Notes under the pieces: model-generated
The model's database searches: none
Told to the model about the DNA's origin: nothing
What the model saw: only the letters and a program-made list of their open reading frames with translations
NCBI RefSeq assembly: GCF_014651955.1
Contig: NZ_BMXW01000004.1
Location: 124,001-188,000 of the forward strand
Direction of reading: 5' to 3'
Length of the DNA stretch: 64,000 bases
Origin: Shewanella fodinae
Lineage (GTDB): Bacteria; Pseudomonadota; Gammaproteobacteria; Enterobacterales; Shewanellaceae
Made by a program: the position numbers and the translations under genes
In this document: positions 21,824-32,000 of the stretch, piece by piece
How positions within the stretch are numbered: position 1 is the stretch's first letter
Layout: each line of letters opens with the position of its first letter

Positions 21824-21857
21824 AATAAATCAGGATTAAATCAATCTGAATCAGCGA

Positions 21858-22493
21858 TTAACGGGTACCGTACACCACGATGGTCTTACCGTGGGCCTGG
21901 ATAAGATTCTGTTCTTCCAGCATCTTTAAAATGCGGCCAACGGTTTCGCGGGAACAACCCACAATCTGACCAATTTCCTGACGGGTAATCTTGATCTGCA
22001 TGCCGTCTGGGTGGGTCATCGCATCGGGCTGTTTTGCCAGATGCAACAACGTCTGGGCAATACGTCCGGCCACATCAAGAAACGCCAGATTGCCTACTTT
22101 TTGGCTGGTATTCTGCAGACGGTGTGCCATCTGAGCCGCCAGTTTCATCAGGATTTCAGGATTAACCTGAATCAATTGCTTGAATTTCTTGTAGGAAATT
22201 TCAGCAATTTCACAAGCTTGTTTCGCTCGAACCCAGGCAGTACGCTCCGCTTGTTCTTCGAACAACCCCAGCTCACCGATAAAATCACCCTGGTTCAGAT
22301 AAGACAGGATCATCTCCTTGCCTTCGTCGTCTTTAATCAGAACTGCAACGGAACCCTTCACGATGTAATAGAGGGTATCAGAACCTTCACCGGCGTGGAT
22401 CAATGTGCTCTTGGCTGGATATTTATGAATGTGACAGTGAGATAAAAACCATTCCAAAGTCGGATCCGGTTTTGGCTTACCAATCAGAGCCAT
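21858..22493 (-). CDS. crp: Cyclic AMP receptor protein
   Basis: 211 residues. Global regulator; in Shewanella, CRP rather than FNR is known to govern many anaerobic respiratory systems. The cAMP domain shows [43 protein letters not shown] at 42-85 and the Arg-Ala/Ser region [19 protein letters not shown] near 87-105. The winged helix has [31 protein letters not shown] at 170-200, with the recognition helix CSRETVGR as in E. coli CRP. The start was set to ATG 22493 ([16 protein letters not shown]), which matches the family and has GAGGAAC upstream; a start 15 bases earlier adds five residues. Confidence 0.98.
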   Translation of the reverse strand: MALIGKPKPDPTLEWFLSHCHIHKYPAKSTLIHAGEGSDTLYYIVKGSVAVLIKDDEGKEMILSYLNQGDFIGELGLFEEQAERTAWVRAKQACEIAEISYKKFKQLIQVNPEILMKLAAQMAHRLQNTSQKVGNLAFLDVAGRIAQTLLHLAKQPDAMTHPDGMQIKITRQEIGQIVGCSRETVGRILKMLEEQNLIQAHGKTIVVYGTR

Positions 22494-22865
22494 GCCTTTG
22501 TTCCTCAATTGTTTAATGTAAAGTTAGAGTATGCTAAATAAGGATCTTGAGTCAATCGGCCCAAGTGTATCCTGTGACCCACTCTGTGCTGCAATTCCCT
22601 GCGCACTCTAAAAATTAATAACTGCTTAATAAATACAACATTCTGATACTTTAGTGACATAAGTCAATAAATACCTCTGCTTAGCCGGGTACCAGATGCC
22701 AGTCTTGTAGGGCAAATCACAACTTGTTGTCGGGATTTGACTGGGCACGAATATCTGAATGGTATACCGTTTATCTTTTACACAGATGATGGCGCTTAAT
22801 ACTCGACTTTGCCACCCAATTCTGGCTAACTTTGAAATCAGTTTGATATACGCAGGGATACTGCC
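22494..22865. other. Divergent intergenic region between crp and the Sel1 gene
   Basis: 372 bases, AT-rich near both genes. It must carry the crp promoter (minus) and the promoter of the Sel1 gene (plus). I found no clean CRP palindrome, no open frame worth calling and no terminator-like hairpin. Confidence 0.4.
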
Positions 22866-23648
22866 GTGAGATATCCGCATTTACTACTTGGGCTTTTTTC
22901 AGGGCTGGCGCTGACCTTGTCGGCAAACGGTTGGGCATTTTCTATCCCGCAGCCACAGCAAGAGCTGATTGCCAGTAAAGTGGCCTATGTTCAACTTAAT
23001 GCCGAAGAGGGTTCTGCCGACGCGCAATATTTGTTGGGGCTGATGTATGTCTCTGGGCGGTTTGTCAAAACAGACAAGGCGCTGGGTATTTCATGGCTCA
23101 AGCAAGCGGCGGACGGTGGTGATATTAATGCACAGAAAACGCTGGCAGATTTGGCCTTTGAAGGCAAATTGATCAAGCGTGACCTGTCGCTGGCTGAACA
23201 TTGGTATCTGCGCTTAGCAGAGAAAGATGATCGGTGGGCGCGTTTTCGTCTCGGATTTATTTATGCCGCAGGTGGTGATGGTGTTAGCCGTCATTGCGGT
23301 AAAGCCGTTAAATACTTCACTGAAGCGGGTGACAAAGTGTCTATGGGCAATGCCGCTTGGATCTTGGCTACCTGTCCAGAGAAACAGTATCGCGATGGCG
23401 AAAAAGCGCTGCAATTGGCAACTGATTTACTGAAGCATAATCAGCAGGATCCGACCAATTTGGATAATTTGGCAGCGGCTTACGCTGAAATGGGAAACTT
23501 CACTGCTGCCGTAAAAACGCAGCGCAGGGCGATTGCGGCACTCCAGGCCAATAAAAGTAAAATCCATGATAAGGAAGGTGAATTTCAGTCGCGCCTGCAG
23601 GATTATCTGCAACAAAAACCTTATCGCGAAATCTTACCGTTGGACTGA
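22866..23648 (+). CDS. Sel1-like/TPR repeat exported protein
   Basis: 260 residues starting with GTG; CAGGGA is about nine bases upstream. Residues 1-26 form a signal peptide (LLLGLFSGLALTLSANGWA). Then come at least two and probably three Sel1-type repeats: ADAQYLLGLMYVSGRFVKTDKALGISWLKQAAD, NAQKTLADLAFEGKLIKRDLSLAEHWYLRLAE and ARFRLGFIYAAGG, each of about 36 residues. A further TPR-like pair follows near 195-225 (LDNLAAAYAEMGNFTAAVKTQRRAI). Such proteins are scaffolds in the periplasm. Partner unknown; the gene is isolated between crp and prkB. Confidence 0.82.
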   Translation: MRYPHLLLGLFSGLALTLSANGWAFSIPQPQQELIASKVAYVQLNAEEGSADAQYLLGLMYVSGRFVKTDKALGISWLKQAADGGDINAQKTLADLAFEGKLIKRDLSLAEHWYLRLAEKDDRWARFRLGFIYAAGGDGVSRHCGKAVKYFTEAGDKVSMGNAAWILATCPEKQYRDGEKALQLATDLLKHNQQDPTNLDNLAAAYAEMGNFTAAVKTQRRAIAALQANKSKIHDKEGEFQSRLQDYLQQKPYREILPLD

Positions 23649-23649
23649 T

Positions 23650-23672
23650 GGCAAAAAAAATGCCCATAACGG
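23650..23672 (-). terminator. Possible terminator for the prkB strand
   Basis: Read on the minus strand, GCCC and GGGC pair around GTTAT and are followed by an A and eight T. It lies about 200 bases beyond the prkB stop codon, just behind the convergent Sel1 gene; no gene is evident in between. Confidence 0.55.
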
Positions 23673-23871
23673 GCGAAATATGAGAGAAAAAAAGAGTCAT
23701 CCACACATATGAATCGGGTTGCCGACATATCAGAGCAGAAATAAACAGATCATGATGGGGGAATCTATTTCCACCTTGACTGCCGGCTATCAGAATTTCG
23801 TCTGAAATCCCGATGGCAGACAATATAGCGGTAAGTGATTAAAGCAAACTTAATCGAGTTGAGTGGCAGGA

Positions 23872-24759
23872 TTATTCCAGTTCCTGCTCTAAGGTGGCAA
23901 TCCGCCGGTCCATCAGCGCTTTGATCAGTGGGGTGAGGATCAATTCCATCGCCAGTGACATCTTGCCACCAGGCACTACCAGTGTGTTCACTCGTGACAT
24001 AAATGAGCCTTGGATCATCTGCAGATAAAAAGGAAAGTCCACTTTGTCCACACCGCGGAAGCGGATCACCACAAAGCTTTCATCAAGACTCGGAATATCC
24101 TTGGCACTGAAGGGATTGGAGGTATCTACGGTGGGAACGCGCTGGAAGTTGATATGGGTCCGGGAAAACTGCGGTGTCATATGGTTAATGTAGTCTTCCA
24201 TTGAGCGCACGATTGACCCCATCACTTTCTCTTTGGTGTGGCCGCGCTCACTGGTGTCACGAATAATTTTCTGGATCCACTCCAAGTTAACAATCGGAAC
24301 CATGCCAATCAGCAAATCTACGTGCTGTGCCACATTATTTTCCGGTGTCACCACCGCGCCGTGCAGCCCTTCGTAATAAAGCATATCGGTGTTATCTGGA
24401 AGCGGCTGCCACTGGGTAAAGGTTCCAGGCATCTGGTTATATGGCACGGCTTCATCAAACGTGTGTAGATAAGAACGGGTTTCTCCCTGACCACTGGCCG
24501 AGTAATCAGCAAAGCACTTTTCTAAGCGGTCGAAGTCGTTCGCTTCTGGTCCGAAATAGCTGATATTGCGATTCTCCGCTTTAGCCTTGCGGATCATCAC
24601 TTCCATTTCTGCGCGGGTATAGTGATGAAAACTGTCACCTTCTACCATGGCGGCGTTAATCCCCAACTGCCTGAAAATATGGCTAAAGGCAGTTGTTGTC
24701 GTGGTAGTTCCAGCGCCGGAGGAGCCTGTTACTGCGATAATGGGATGTTTTGCTGACAT
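23872..24759 (-). CDS. prkB: Phosphoribulokinase-like protein PrkB
   Basis: 295 residues, of the phosphoribulokinase/uridine kinase superfamily, which phosphorylates ribulose 5-phosphate in the Calvin cycle. The P-loop GSSGAGTTTT is at 13-22, with Thr in place of the usual Lys, as in the proteobacterial PrkB branch. FHHYTRAEM near 43-51, SYFGPEAND near 66-74 and LHTFDEAVPYNQMPGTFT near 98-115 are family motifs. No RuBisCO gene is in this window, so the physiological substrate is doubtful, as for E. coli PrkB. The neighbours crp, yheU and yheT are the same as in E. coli. Confidence 0.9.
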   Translation of the reverse strand: MSAKHPIIAVTGSSGAGTTTTTTAFSHIFRQLGINAAMVEGDSFHHYTRAEMEVMIRKAKAENRNISYFGPEANDFDRLEKCFADYSASGQGETRSYLHTFDEAVPYNQMPGTFTQWQPLPDNTDMLYYEGLHGAVVTPENNVAQHVDLLIGMVPIVNLEWIQKIIRDTSERGHTKEKVMGSIVRSMEDYINHMTPQFSRTHINFQRVPTVDTSNPFSAKDIPSLDESFVVIRFRGVDKVDFPFYLQMIQGSFMSRVNTLVVPGGKMSLAMELILTPLIKALMDRRIATLEQELE

Positions 24760-24862
24760 GATTGCTACCTGTATCTGAAGCGGTGACTGCCGGAACTACG
24801 TCGCAAAATGTTATGATACTGTAACGGCAGGCAGTTACTTATACGGCACTAGGCCGGTTCGG

Positions 24863-25120
24863 TCAATCTTCGCTGTTGGTGGTTCGCTGAATAATCTGTT
24901 CTCGGGAACGGATAGCGATAGATTCATCTTCCTCGCTATATTCAACGAGCAGCTCGCCTTTTTTTAACGCTTGGCGGCATCGGTCTATTGCCCGCTGAAT
25001 AACGGTTTCATCAAGATCGCTAAAACTGCCATCCTCCACATGAGACAGCAGATATTCACGGATCAGGTTGTCCAGGGTGGCTGTCGGCAACTGTAGTAGC
25101 GCTTCATAGGGTACCAGCAT
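24863..25120 (-). CDS. yheU: YheU family protein
   Basis: 85 residues of the UPF0270 family. MLVPYEALLQLPTATLDNLIREYLLSHVEDG and the later VIQRAIDRCRQALKKGELLVEYSEEDESIAI match the pattern of E. coli YheU. I took ATG 25120, since TGGAGG is six bases upstream; ATG 25126 abuts that motif. It overlaps the end of yheT by 17 bp. Function unknown; the C-terminal extension after SREQI is slightly longer than in E. coli. Confidence 0.88.
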   Translation of the reverse strand: MLVPYEALLQLPTATLDNLIREYLLSHVEDGSFSDLDETVIQRAIDRCRQALKKGELLVEYSEEDESIAIRSREQIIQRTTNSED

Positions 25121-26081
25121 TTTCATCCTCCAGCAGATACTGCAGCAGGCGTCGTTCTAGAAAATATTGTGGGCGCCAAGGGGTACCGCCATCGATAAAA
25201 CCAACATGGCCACCATGAGGGTACAACTCGTATTGTACACAGGTGGGTAAGCTCGTGGTATCTGGGATCACTGAATGGCTCATAAAGGGATCATCCGCGG
25301 CATGGATGAACAAGGTCGGTCGCGTGATATGGCCAATTAACGGCAAGGCACTGGCACGGCGATAATAATCGTCGGCACCCGCGAAACCGTGCATTGGCCC
25401 GGTAAGTTGGTCATCAAATTTATAGAAAGTGTTCAGTTGCCGTACGCGGTTACCATCCTGCAGTACTGGCAACGGAGAAAGCGCTATCTTAGCCAGCATC
25501 TTTTGCTGCAGTTGCCGCAGCAGGTAGCGTTGATACAACCGAGAAAAACCACGTTCCAGTTTGCGCGAACAGCCTGCCAGTTCAAGCGGTGCCGACACCA
25601 CTGCCGCGCGGCTAAGTAGGCTGGCATTACCTTGTTCACCTTGATACTTTGCCAGTACATTGCCGCCTAGACTGTAGCCCACTGCCAATAGCGGCGACTG
25701 TGGATAACGTTGTCTGAGCAGTTTTAGCGTATGACCAATATCCCCTGTATCACCACTGTGATAGCTACGGTTAAGCCGGTTAGGCTCGCCAGAACAGCCT
25801 CGATGATGATGCACTACCGCCGCAAGTTGTTGCCGGGCACATGCTGTTAACATACGTCTGGCATAGTGTGAGTCAGCGCTGCCTTCTAGACCGTGTAATA
25901 GCACCAGTAACGGTTGGCCGCTCAGTGGTGTTGATAGCCAGTCTAGGTCGATAAAATCCCCATCTTCTAGCTCCACCCGTTCGCGTTGTAAGGCGACCTT
26001 GGCGATTTTTGTCAGCACTGGCAAAATGGTTTGGAGATGTGGATTACTGCCCCACCAAGGAGGCGAAAATAACGGTTGCAT
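25104..26081 (-). CDS. yheT: YheT family alpha/beta hydrolase
   Basis: 325 residues. MQPLFSPPWWGSNPHLQTILP is the diagnostic YheT/EMB8 N-terminus. The hydrolase fold shows LVLLHGLEGSADSHYARRM near 58-76, HHHRGCSGEPNRLNRSYHSGDTGDI near 91-115, the nucleophile Ser in GYSLGGNVLAKYQG near 138-151, Asp in HAADDPFM near 265-272 and His in HGGHVGF near 293-299. It is a predicted hydrolase or esterase; the substrate is not established. It overlaps yheU downstream and lies 13 bp after the TIGR02444-like gene. Confidence 0.93.
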   Translation of the reverse strand: MQPLFSPPWWGSNPHLQTILPVLTKIAKVALQRERVELEDGDFIDLDWLSTPLSGQPLLVLLHGLEGSADSHYARRMLTACARQQLAAVVHHHRGCSGEPNRLNRSYHSGDTGDIGHTLKLLRQRYPQSPLLAVGYSLGGNVLAKYQGEQGNASLLSRAAVVSAPLELAGCSRKLERGFSRLYQRYLLRQLQQKMLAKIALSPLPVLQDGNRVRQLNTFYKFDDQLTGPMHGFAGADDYYRRASALPLIGHITRPTLFIHAADDPFMSHSVIPDTTSLPTCVQYELYPHGGHVGFIDGGTPWRPQYFLERRLLQYLLEDENAGTL

Positions 26082-26094
26082 AATAGCTCGTGAA

Positions 26095-26577
26095 TTACAG
26101 ACTCACTGCGAGTTTACCATAGAGGTGATCCTGCTGTGCGAGCATCGGGTAATCCCGCAAATCAAGTTGCAATAGCGTCAGATAGTCCCGCAAGTTAGAT
26201 TGCCCCGTGGTTTGTGGTTCGGGGATTTCATTCCATAACTGCTGCAAGATAAATTGCTGACACTTGTGTTCCAGCAGTAACTCTAATTGCAACATCTGTT
26301 GGTAGACGTCTTGGTCAACATGTGTTTTGGATAGTCGTCTGAGTTGCCGATAGGGCACCAGTATACGTTGCTGCCACTGGCTGACAACATCGTGTAGTTG
26401 CTGCCAGCGTTGCGGTGCCAGACGCAGCCGTTGATGATCCAGCTCCAGTGCCAATAACAGCAGATTGATGATAACCCCGTGTCGGTCCTGCAACTGCAAG
26501 GCTGTGACTTCTACAGCCGGATAATACTGTTCACATGCCTGCCACAATGACGACGTAAAAATGCTTTGTGATGACAC
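26095..26577 (-). CDS. TIGR02444-like protein
   Basis: 160 residues, helical and rich in Leu and Gln. FTSSLWQACEQYYP at 7-20 and GVIINLLLLALELDHQRL at 34-51, plus WQQRILVPYRQLRR near 68-81, resemble the TIGR02444 family of uncharacterised gammaproteobacterial proteins, usually found between yheS and yheT as here. No signal peptide, membrane helix or catalytic motif is evident. The last part, DYLTLLQLDLRDYPMLAQQDHLY, is probably a helical hairpin. Function unknown. Confidence 0.75.
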   Translation of the reverse strand: MSSQSIFTSSLWQACEQYYPAVEVTALQLQDRHGVIINLLLLALELDHQRLRLAPQRWQQLHDVVSQWQQRILVPYRQLRRLSKTHVDQDVYQQMLQLELLLEHKCQQFILQQLWNEIPEPQTTGQSNLRDYLTLLQLDLRDYPMLAQQDHLYGKLAVSL

Positions 26578-26617
26578 GTTCGGCTCCTTGCTTAACTAAT
26601 AACCATCCTCAATGGCT

Positions 26618-28522
26618 TTATACAGAGGTGGCGGTTTGCTCTATGCCGTCAATCTGTTCCTGTAACTCTAGCCAGCTCAATTCACTCTGTTCCAACTGCT
26701 GGTTGAGTTGGGTGCGTTCAGCCAATACTTCGGTCAGTTTGGCCTTATGTTGCTCTTCATATAATTCAGTATCCGCCAGCAGGTTTTCCAGTTCAGCCAA
26801 TCGTTCAGTCACTTTTTGCTGCTCATCTTCCAGCTTGCCCTGCTGCTTTTTCAGCGGTGATAGCTTTTGCCGTAACTCCGCCTCTTGGCGTTTCTGCAGT
26901 TTTTTATCCTGTTGCGGTTTACTATCAGCCTGTGGTTGTGGCCTAGCGGCTTTGGCGGCGTCTAATAACCACTGGTGATAGTCTTCCAAATCGCCAGCGA
27001 AATGCTCAACTTTACCGCTGTCTACCAGATAGTAATCGTCACAGGTGAGGCGTAGCAGATGGCGGTCGTGAGAGACAATCACCATGGCGCCTTCAAAATC
27101 CTGTAAAGCGAGCGTTAGCGCGTGGCGCATCTCTAAATCCAGATGGTTGGTGGGTTCGTCTAGCAGTAGCAGATTTGGTCGTTGCCACACCAGCAAGGCT
27201 AGTACCAAGCGCGCTTTCTCCCCGCCGGAAAACGGACGTACTGGCGACAGCGCCATATCACCCTGAAAACCAAAACCACCGAGGAAGTCCCGCAGTTCCT
27301 GCTCTCTCTGCTCTGGTGCCAGCCGTTGCAGATGTTGCAGCGGTGAATCATCTAGACGCAGATATTCCACTTGATGCTGCGCAAAATAACCGATATTGAG
27401 GCCGGGATTCGGCTGGTACTTACCGCGCTGTGGCTCAAGTTGCCCGGCCAGCAGTTTAATAAAGGTCGATTTCCCGGCACCGTTGCGTCCCAGCAAACCG
27501 ATGCGGGCTCCCGGCACCAGATTAAGATGCACCGAGTTGAGAATAGTGGTTTCGCCGTAACCAACCGCGACGTTTTCCATCATCACCAAAGGATTGGGCA
27601 GTGCCGAAGGTGGACGGAATGCCATCTGGAACGGATTATCGACCGCCGCAGGTAGCAATTCGGTCATTTTCTCCAGTGCCTTGAGGCGGCTTTGTGCCTG
27701 TCGCGCTTTACTGGCTTTATAACGGAAACGGTCGACGTAAGACTGCATGTGCGCCCGCTCGCGTTGCTGCTTTTCATAAGCAACTTGCTGCTGTGCCATG
27801 CGCTCGGCGCGTACGGCTTCAAATGCGGTGTAGTTGCCGCGGTAGAAATTCAGCTTCTGATTTTCAACATGGATAATCTCTTCCACAATCGCATCGACGA
27901 AATCACGATCGTGACTGATCAGCACCAGCGTGCCCTGATAACTCTTGAGCCAACCTTCCAGCCAGAACATAGTATCCAGATCCAAGTGGTTGGTGGGTTC
28001 GTCCAGCAGCAGTAATTCAGAGCGGCACAGCAGTGCTTGCGCTAAGTTGAGACGCATACGCCAGCCACCAGAAAAGCTCTTTACCGGCTGACTTTGCTGT
28101 GGGTCACTAAATCCGAGTCCTGCTAGCAGACTGCCAGCGCGGGCGCGAATACTGTAGGCACCAATGGCATCAAGCTTGCCGTGCAACAAGGCGATGGCAT
28201 TGCCGTCATTACGCTGTTCCGCCAGTTTTAACTGATTTTCCAGCTCGCGAAATTCACGGTCGCCATCGAGGACATATTCCAGCGCTGCCATATCCAGTGC
28301 TGGCGTTTCTTGCGCTACGGTGGCAATGCGCCATTGGGCCGGAACGCTGATATCGCCTTTATCAAGGTGCAGTTTGCCCATGATCAGTGCCAGCAGTGAA
28401 GATTTGCCGGTGCCGTTGGCGCCGACTAACCCCACTTTGTGGCCGGGGTAAAGGGTGACGGAGGCATCATCCAGCAGTACTTTACTGCCGCGGATGAGTT
28501 GCGCGTGAGAAATGGTGATCAT
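26618..28522 (-). CDS. yheS: ABC-F family ATPase YheS
   Basis: 634 residues with two ABC domains and no membrane part, so a ribosome-associated ABC-F protein rather than a transporter. Domain 1: Walker A GANGTGKS at 34-41, signature SFSGGWRMR near 149, Walker B LLLLDEPTNHLD. The linker between domains (about 230-300) is basic and helical, as in the P-site-tRNA-interaction motif. Domain 2: Walker A GRNGAGKS near 346, signature PFSGGEKARL, Walker B LLLLDEPTNHLD. The C-terminal 100 residues are a charged coiled coil. YheS-type proteins relieve ribosomes stalled on difficult peptides. It is divergent from yheV. Confidence 0.95.
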   Translation of the reverse strand: MITISHAQLIRGSKVLLDDASVTLYPGHKVGLVGANGTGKSSLLALIMGKLHLDKGDISVPAQWRIATVAQETPALDMAALEYVLDGDREFRELENQLKLAEQRNDGNAIALLHGKLDAIGAYSIRARAGSLLAGLGFSDPQQSQPVKSFSGGWRMRLNLAQALLCRSELLLLDEPTNHLDLDTMFWLEGWLKSYQGTLVLISHDRDFVDAIVEEIIHVENQKLNFYRGNYTAFEAVRAERMAQQQVAYEKQQRERAHMQSYVDRFRYKASKARQAQSRLKALEKMTELLPAAVDNPFQMAFRPPSALPNPLVMMENVAVGYGETTILNSVHLNLVPGARIGLLGRNGAGKSTFIKLLAGQLEPQRGKYQPNPGLNIGYFAQHQVEYLRLDDSPLQHLQRLAPEQREQELRDFLGGFGFQGDMALSPVRPFSGGEKARLVLALLVWQRPNLLLLDEPTNHLDLEMRHALTLALQDFEGAMVIVSHDRHLLRLTCDDYYLVDSGKVEHFAGDLEDYHQWLLDAAKAARPQPQADSKPQQDKKLQKRQEAELRQKLSPLKKQQGKLEDEQQKVTERLAELENLLADTELYEEQHKAKLTEVLAERTQLNQQLEQSELSWLELQEQIDGIEQTATSV

Positions 28523-28667
28523 GGGTTAACGCAATAGTGATACAAGTGAAAACGTCGATGATAGCCCACATGCGGCGGCTTTCGCTATAGCACTGATGCG
28601 GCAAACTTACGTTGATGCCACAGAATGTGGCAAAATAGCCATTAAACTCTCTGTAATTGAATAGAAA

Positions 28668-28865
28668 ATGAGCAAATCCAGAAAACGTTTTGTTGCCGGT
28701 GTCCGTTGCCCTAAATGTCAGGCGCTCGATAGCATCGTCCTCTATAAAGATAACGGTGTGGAAACGGTCGAGTGTATTGAATGCGGTTACCATGAACAGC
28801 AAACCGACGCCAAGGTAGCCGACAAGGCCCAAGGTCAGGTTATCGGCCTGTTTAAGCCTGAGTAA
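28668..28865 (+). CDS. yheV: YheV family zinc-ribbon protein
   Basis: 65 residues. Two Cys pairs, CPKC at about 18-21 and CIEC at about 37-40, form a zinc ribbon; KRFVAGVRCPKCQALDSI is typical of YheV. E. coli yheV is also beside the yheS/yheT group. The ribosome-binding site is weak. The protein is probably cytoplasmic; function unknown, though a nucleic-acid or ribosome link is plausible from the fold and from the neighbouring ABC-F gene. Confidence 0.88.
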   Translation: MSKSRKRFVAGVRCPKCQALDSIVLYKDNGVETVECIECGYHEQQTDAKVADKAQGQVIGLFKPE

Positions 28866-29020
28866 TCGCGGTCACGCCGCCATCGCTCTGGCGTTGCCAA
28901 CATCAGGGCTTTCCTTTACTTTAGTGGCCTCATTGACGAGCTAAGATAAAGCGGCCAGACGCTGCCTGCGTGAACGGTATTGCCGTGAGTCACCGTTCTC
29001 TCTGTATAACAAGGATAACT

Positions 29021-32000
29021 ATGCCAAGCCTTACCCGAATCCTGTTGATTGACACCCATCTGCCGGGCGTGGTGGAACTACGTCTTGACGGTCATACCAA
29101 TATCTGTGGTACCAACGCCTCCGGTAAAACCACCTTGCAGCGCTTAGTGCCGGTGTTTTATGGCGAATATCCGAGCCGGGTGGTGCCATCAACCCGTGAT
29201 AGTTTTGAACGTTGGTATCTGCCGCGAGAATCCAGTTACATCATCTATGAATATCAGAAAGCCGACGGCTTGCTGTATCAGGCTGTGCTGGCCTCGGCGG
29301 GTGATGGCAAGGGGGTTAATTACCGATTTATCGCCAAGGGCTTTGAGCTTGAGGATTACATCAAGTCGCAGAATGGCGACACCATCCTGTGTCATACCAT
29401 GGCGGAATTGGGGCGCGAGATGAAACGGCTCGGCGTCGAATATTCCAATCTGCTTAATACCCGTGAATATCGCGCCATTATCCAAAATGATCGCAGCTTG
29501 TTGAATACCGGCAGCAACCGCAGTGAACTGCGTAATTATGCGCGGCTGTTTTCGCTGTGCGAGGCCGATCATTCGCTGCGCCATATTGAGAAACTGGCTA
29601 AAGCGGTGCACTCGAAAGAGGGTAAAATGGAAACCGTCAAGTCGATGATTGCCGCTATTTTGGAAGAAGATGGGGTAAATCCGCCAACGTCCAGCATCAA
29701 TCCGCAGCGGGTTGAGTCTTGGATCCGCGAAAGCCAACTGATTGCTGGTTTTGAAAAAATCCGTCCGGAATTCGACAAACTGGATCTGGAATATAATGAA
29801 CTGCAGGCAGCCGAGTTGCGCTTAGCCAGTTTATCGCAGGGCTACCGACATGACGAAGTGCTGGAAAGCCAACGCCAAGAGCAACAGCAAACTTTATCGC
29901 AGGAGTGTAATTTCCGCCTGAAAACACTGGATGAACAGTGGAAAGAGCAGCGCGATGAGCTGAACCAAGAATTGTCGGCCGCCAAAGGTGATGCCAACAA
30001 GCTGGAAGATGAACTCGACAGCATCGAAAATCAGCAAAACGCCTATCTGGACGCGGATATTGAACAGGCAAAAGCGCATCTGGAACAGTTGCCGCTATGG
30101 CGTGCCGATCTGGAAAACCTGAGTGAACGCCACAAACTGCTGACTGAAAAGCATCAGGACGTTGAAGCCGCCTATAACGCCAGACGCAGCAAAATTGGCG
30201 AGCAGCTCAACCGTGAACTGGAAAAACTGCATCAACAGCAGGACGAACAACGGGAACAACTGGACAAACAAAAACTGCTCGCCAGCGAAGATACCACCAA
30301 ACTCGACAACGAATGGCGTGAACGCATTGACGCGGGCAAAGCCAAGTTTCAGGAACAACAATATCAACTGAAGTTGTCGGCGGCCGAGCAACAACTGCAG
30401 GTAAATAATGTCAGTTACACCGAAGAGGAAAAACTGACGTTGGCGGTGTTCGACGAACGTATTGAACGGGCGGATACCGAGCAGGAAGCCGCTAGCGTTG
30501 GTGTGGAGCGCTTGAGCGGCGAAGAACGCAAACTCCGAGCACAACGCGATCAGGCAACCGAAGCCTTGCGACTAGCAGCACTGCGAGTCAATGAGCGCCA
30601 AGGGGAATTGGACGATATTCGGCAAATGCTGTTTCCGCAGTCGCATACCTTGCTGGAGTTTCTGCGGCGTGAACTGCCGGGATGGGAGCAACATCTGGGT
30701 AAAGTAGTGAATCCAGAACTGCTGCATCGTAGCGATCTGCACCCCGGTTATCTAGGCGAAAGCGATAGTTTTTATGGCCTGACGCTGGATTTGAAAGCGC
30801 TGGATATTCCGGCCTATGCCGCCAGTGAACCAGAGTTGCGGGCGCGGTTGGCACAGGCAGAAGATGCGCTGCAACACGCCGAAGGGTTAAAACAGCAGGC
30901 GGAAGAGCAACTGGTTGCCGCCAATACAGCGCTGGATAATCTGGGGCGTGAATTGACCATGGCACGCACCAGTTACAAGAATTTACGGGAAGATTTACGG
31001 CGATTGATGGAAGAGCGCCGCAATGCCCAGAGCGAGATCAATCGGGCGTTGGCGGCTCGCAAAACCGAGGCCGGAAAACGGCTGACACAGCTCGAACATG
31101 AGATGAAACTGCTCAATAACCAGCATCTTGAATGGGTCGATGAGCAAAAATCGCTGGCGCTGGAAGCACGCATGGAAAACCAGGTGTACTGGCAGGATGT
31201 CATCGGAGCCATTGAACAGCAGCTACAAACCATCCGTGACAGCATTGGACAACGCCGCGAGCGCGCCAAAGAGGAACAGAAAGCCTGCGATAGCTGGTAC
31301 CGCAATGAGCTCAAATCCCGCGGCATTAACGAAGATGAAATTGTGGCGCTGAAACGGCAGATGCGCGAACTGGAGGGGCAGATTGCCAATGCTGAGCAGC
31401 GCCGTAGCGAGGTGTTGCGTTATGAAGATTGGTACCAGCATACTTGGTTGCAGCGTAAGCCGAAGCTGGTGAGTGAACTGGCAAAGGTGAAGCAGGCACT
31501 CTCGGCGCTCGATCAACAATTGAAAAACCGTGCCAGCGACGTGAAACAACAGCGGCAACAGCTGGAAAATAGCTTGCGTCAGTCTAATGCGGCGCAGGTA
31601 GAAGCCTCGGAAAATCTCAGTAAATTGCGCGGACTGTTGCGCAAACTCAGCGACCTGAAACTGCCGAAAAATAATGAAGAAACCCCTGGCAGCATCAGCG
31701 AACGCATGCGTCAGGGCGAAGAGTTATTGCTCAAGCGCGACTATCTGTTGGGTTCAGTGAAACAGTATGTCGATCATTTCGATCAGGTGATTGCGGCCAA
31801 ATCTGGCTCTAGCCTGTCAGAAACCTGGGAGCGCGCCCGCGAAGAATGCAGCTATGTCACCGATAAAGGCATTCGCCTGCTGGATTACCACAAATTGGTG
31901 CCCGCACTGGCGCAACTGCTGAACGTGATGGTGCCGCAATCGATCACGGCATTGCGTGAACAAGGCCGTATCTTCGGTATTGATCTGACTTCGTTTTACG

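Noticed and set aside
23500..23823. Minus-strand frame overlapping the 3' end of the Sel1 gene
   Set aside because: It mostly shadows a well-supported gene on the other strand and has no family resemblance.
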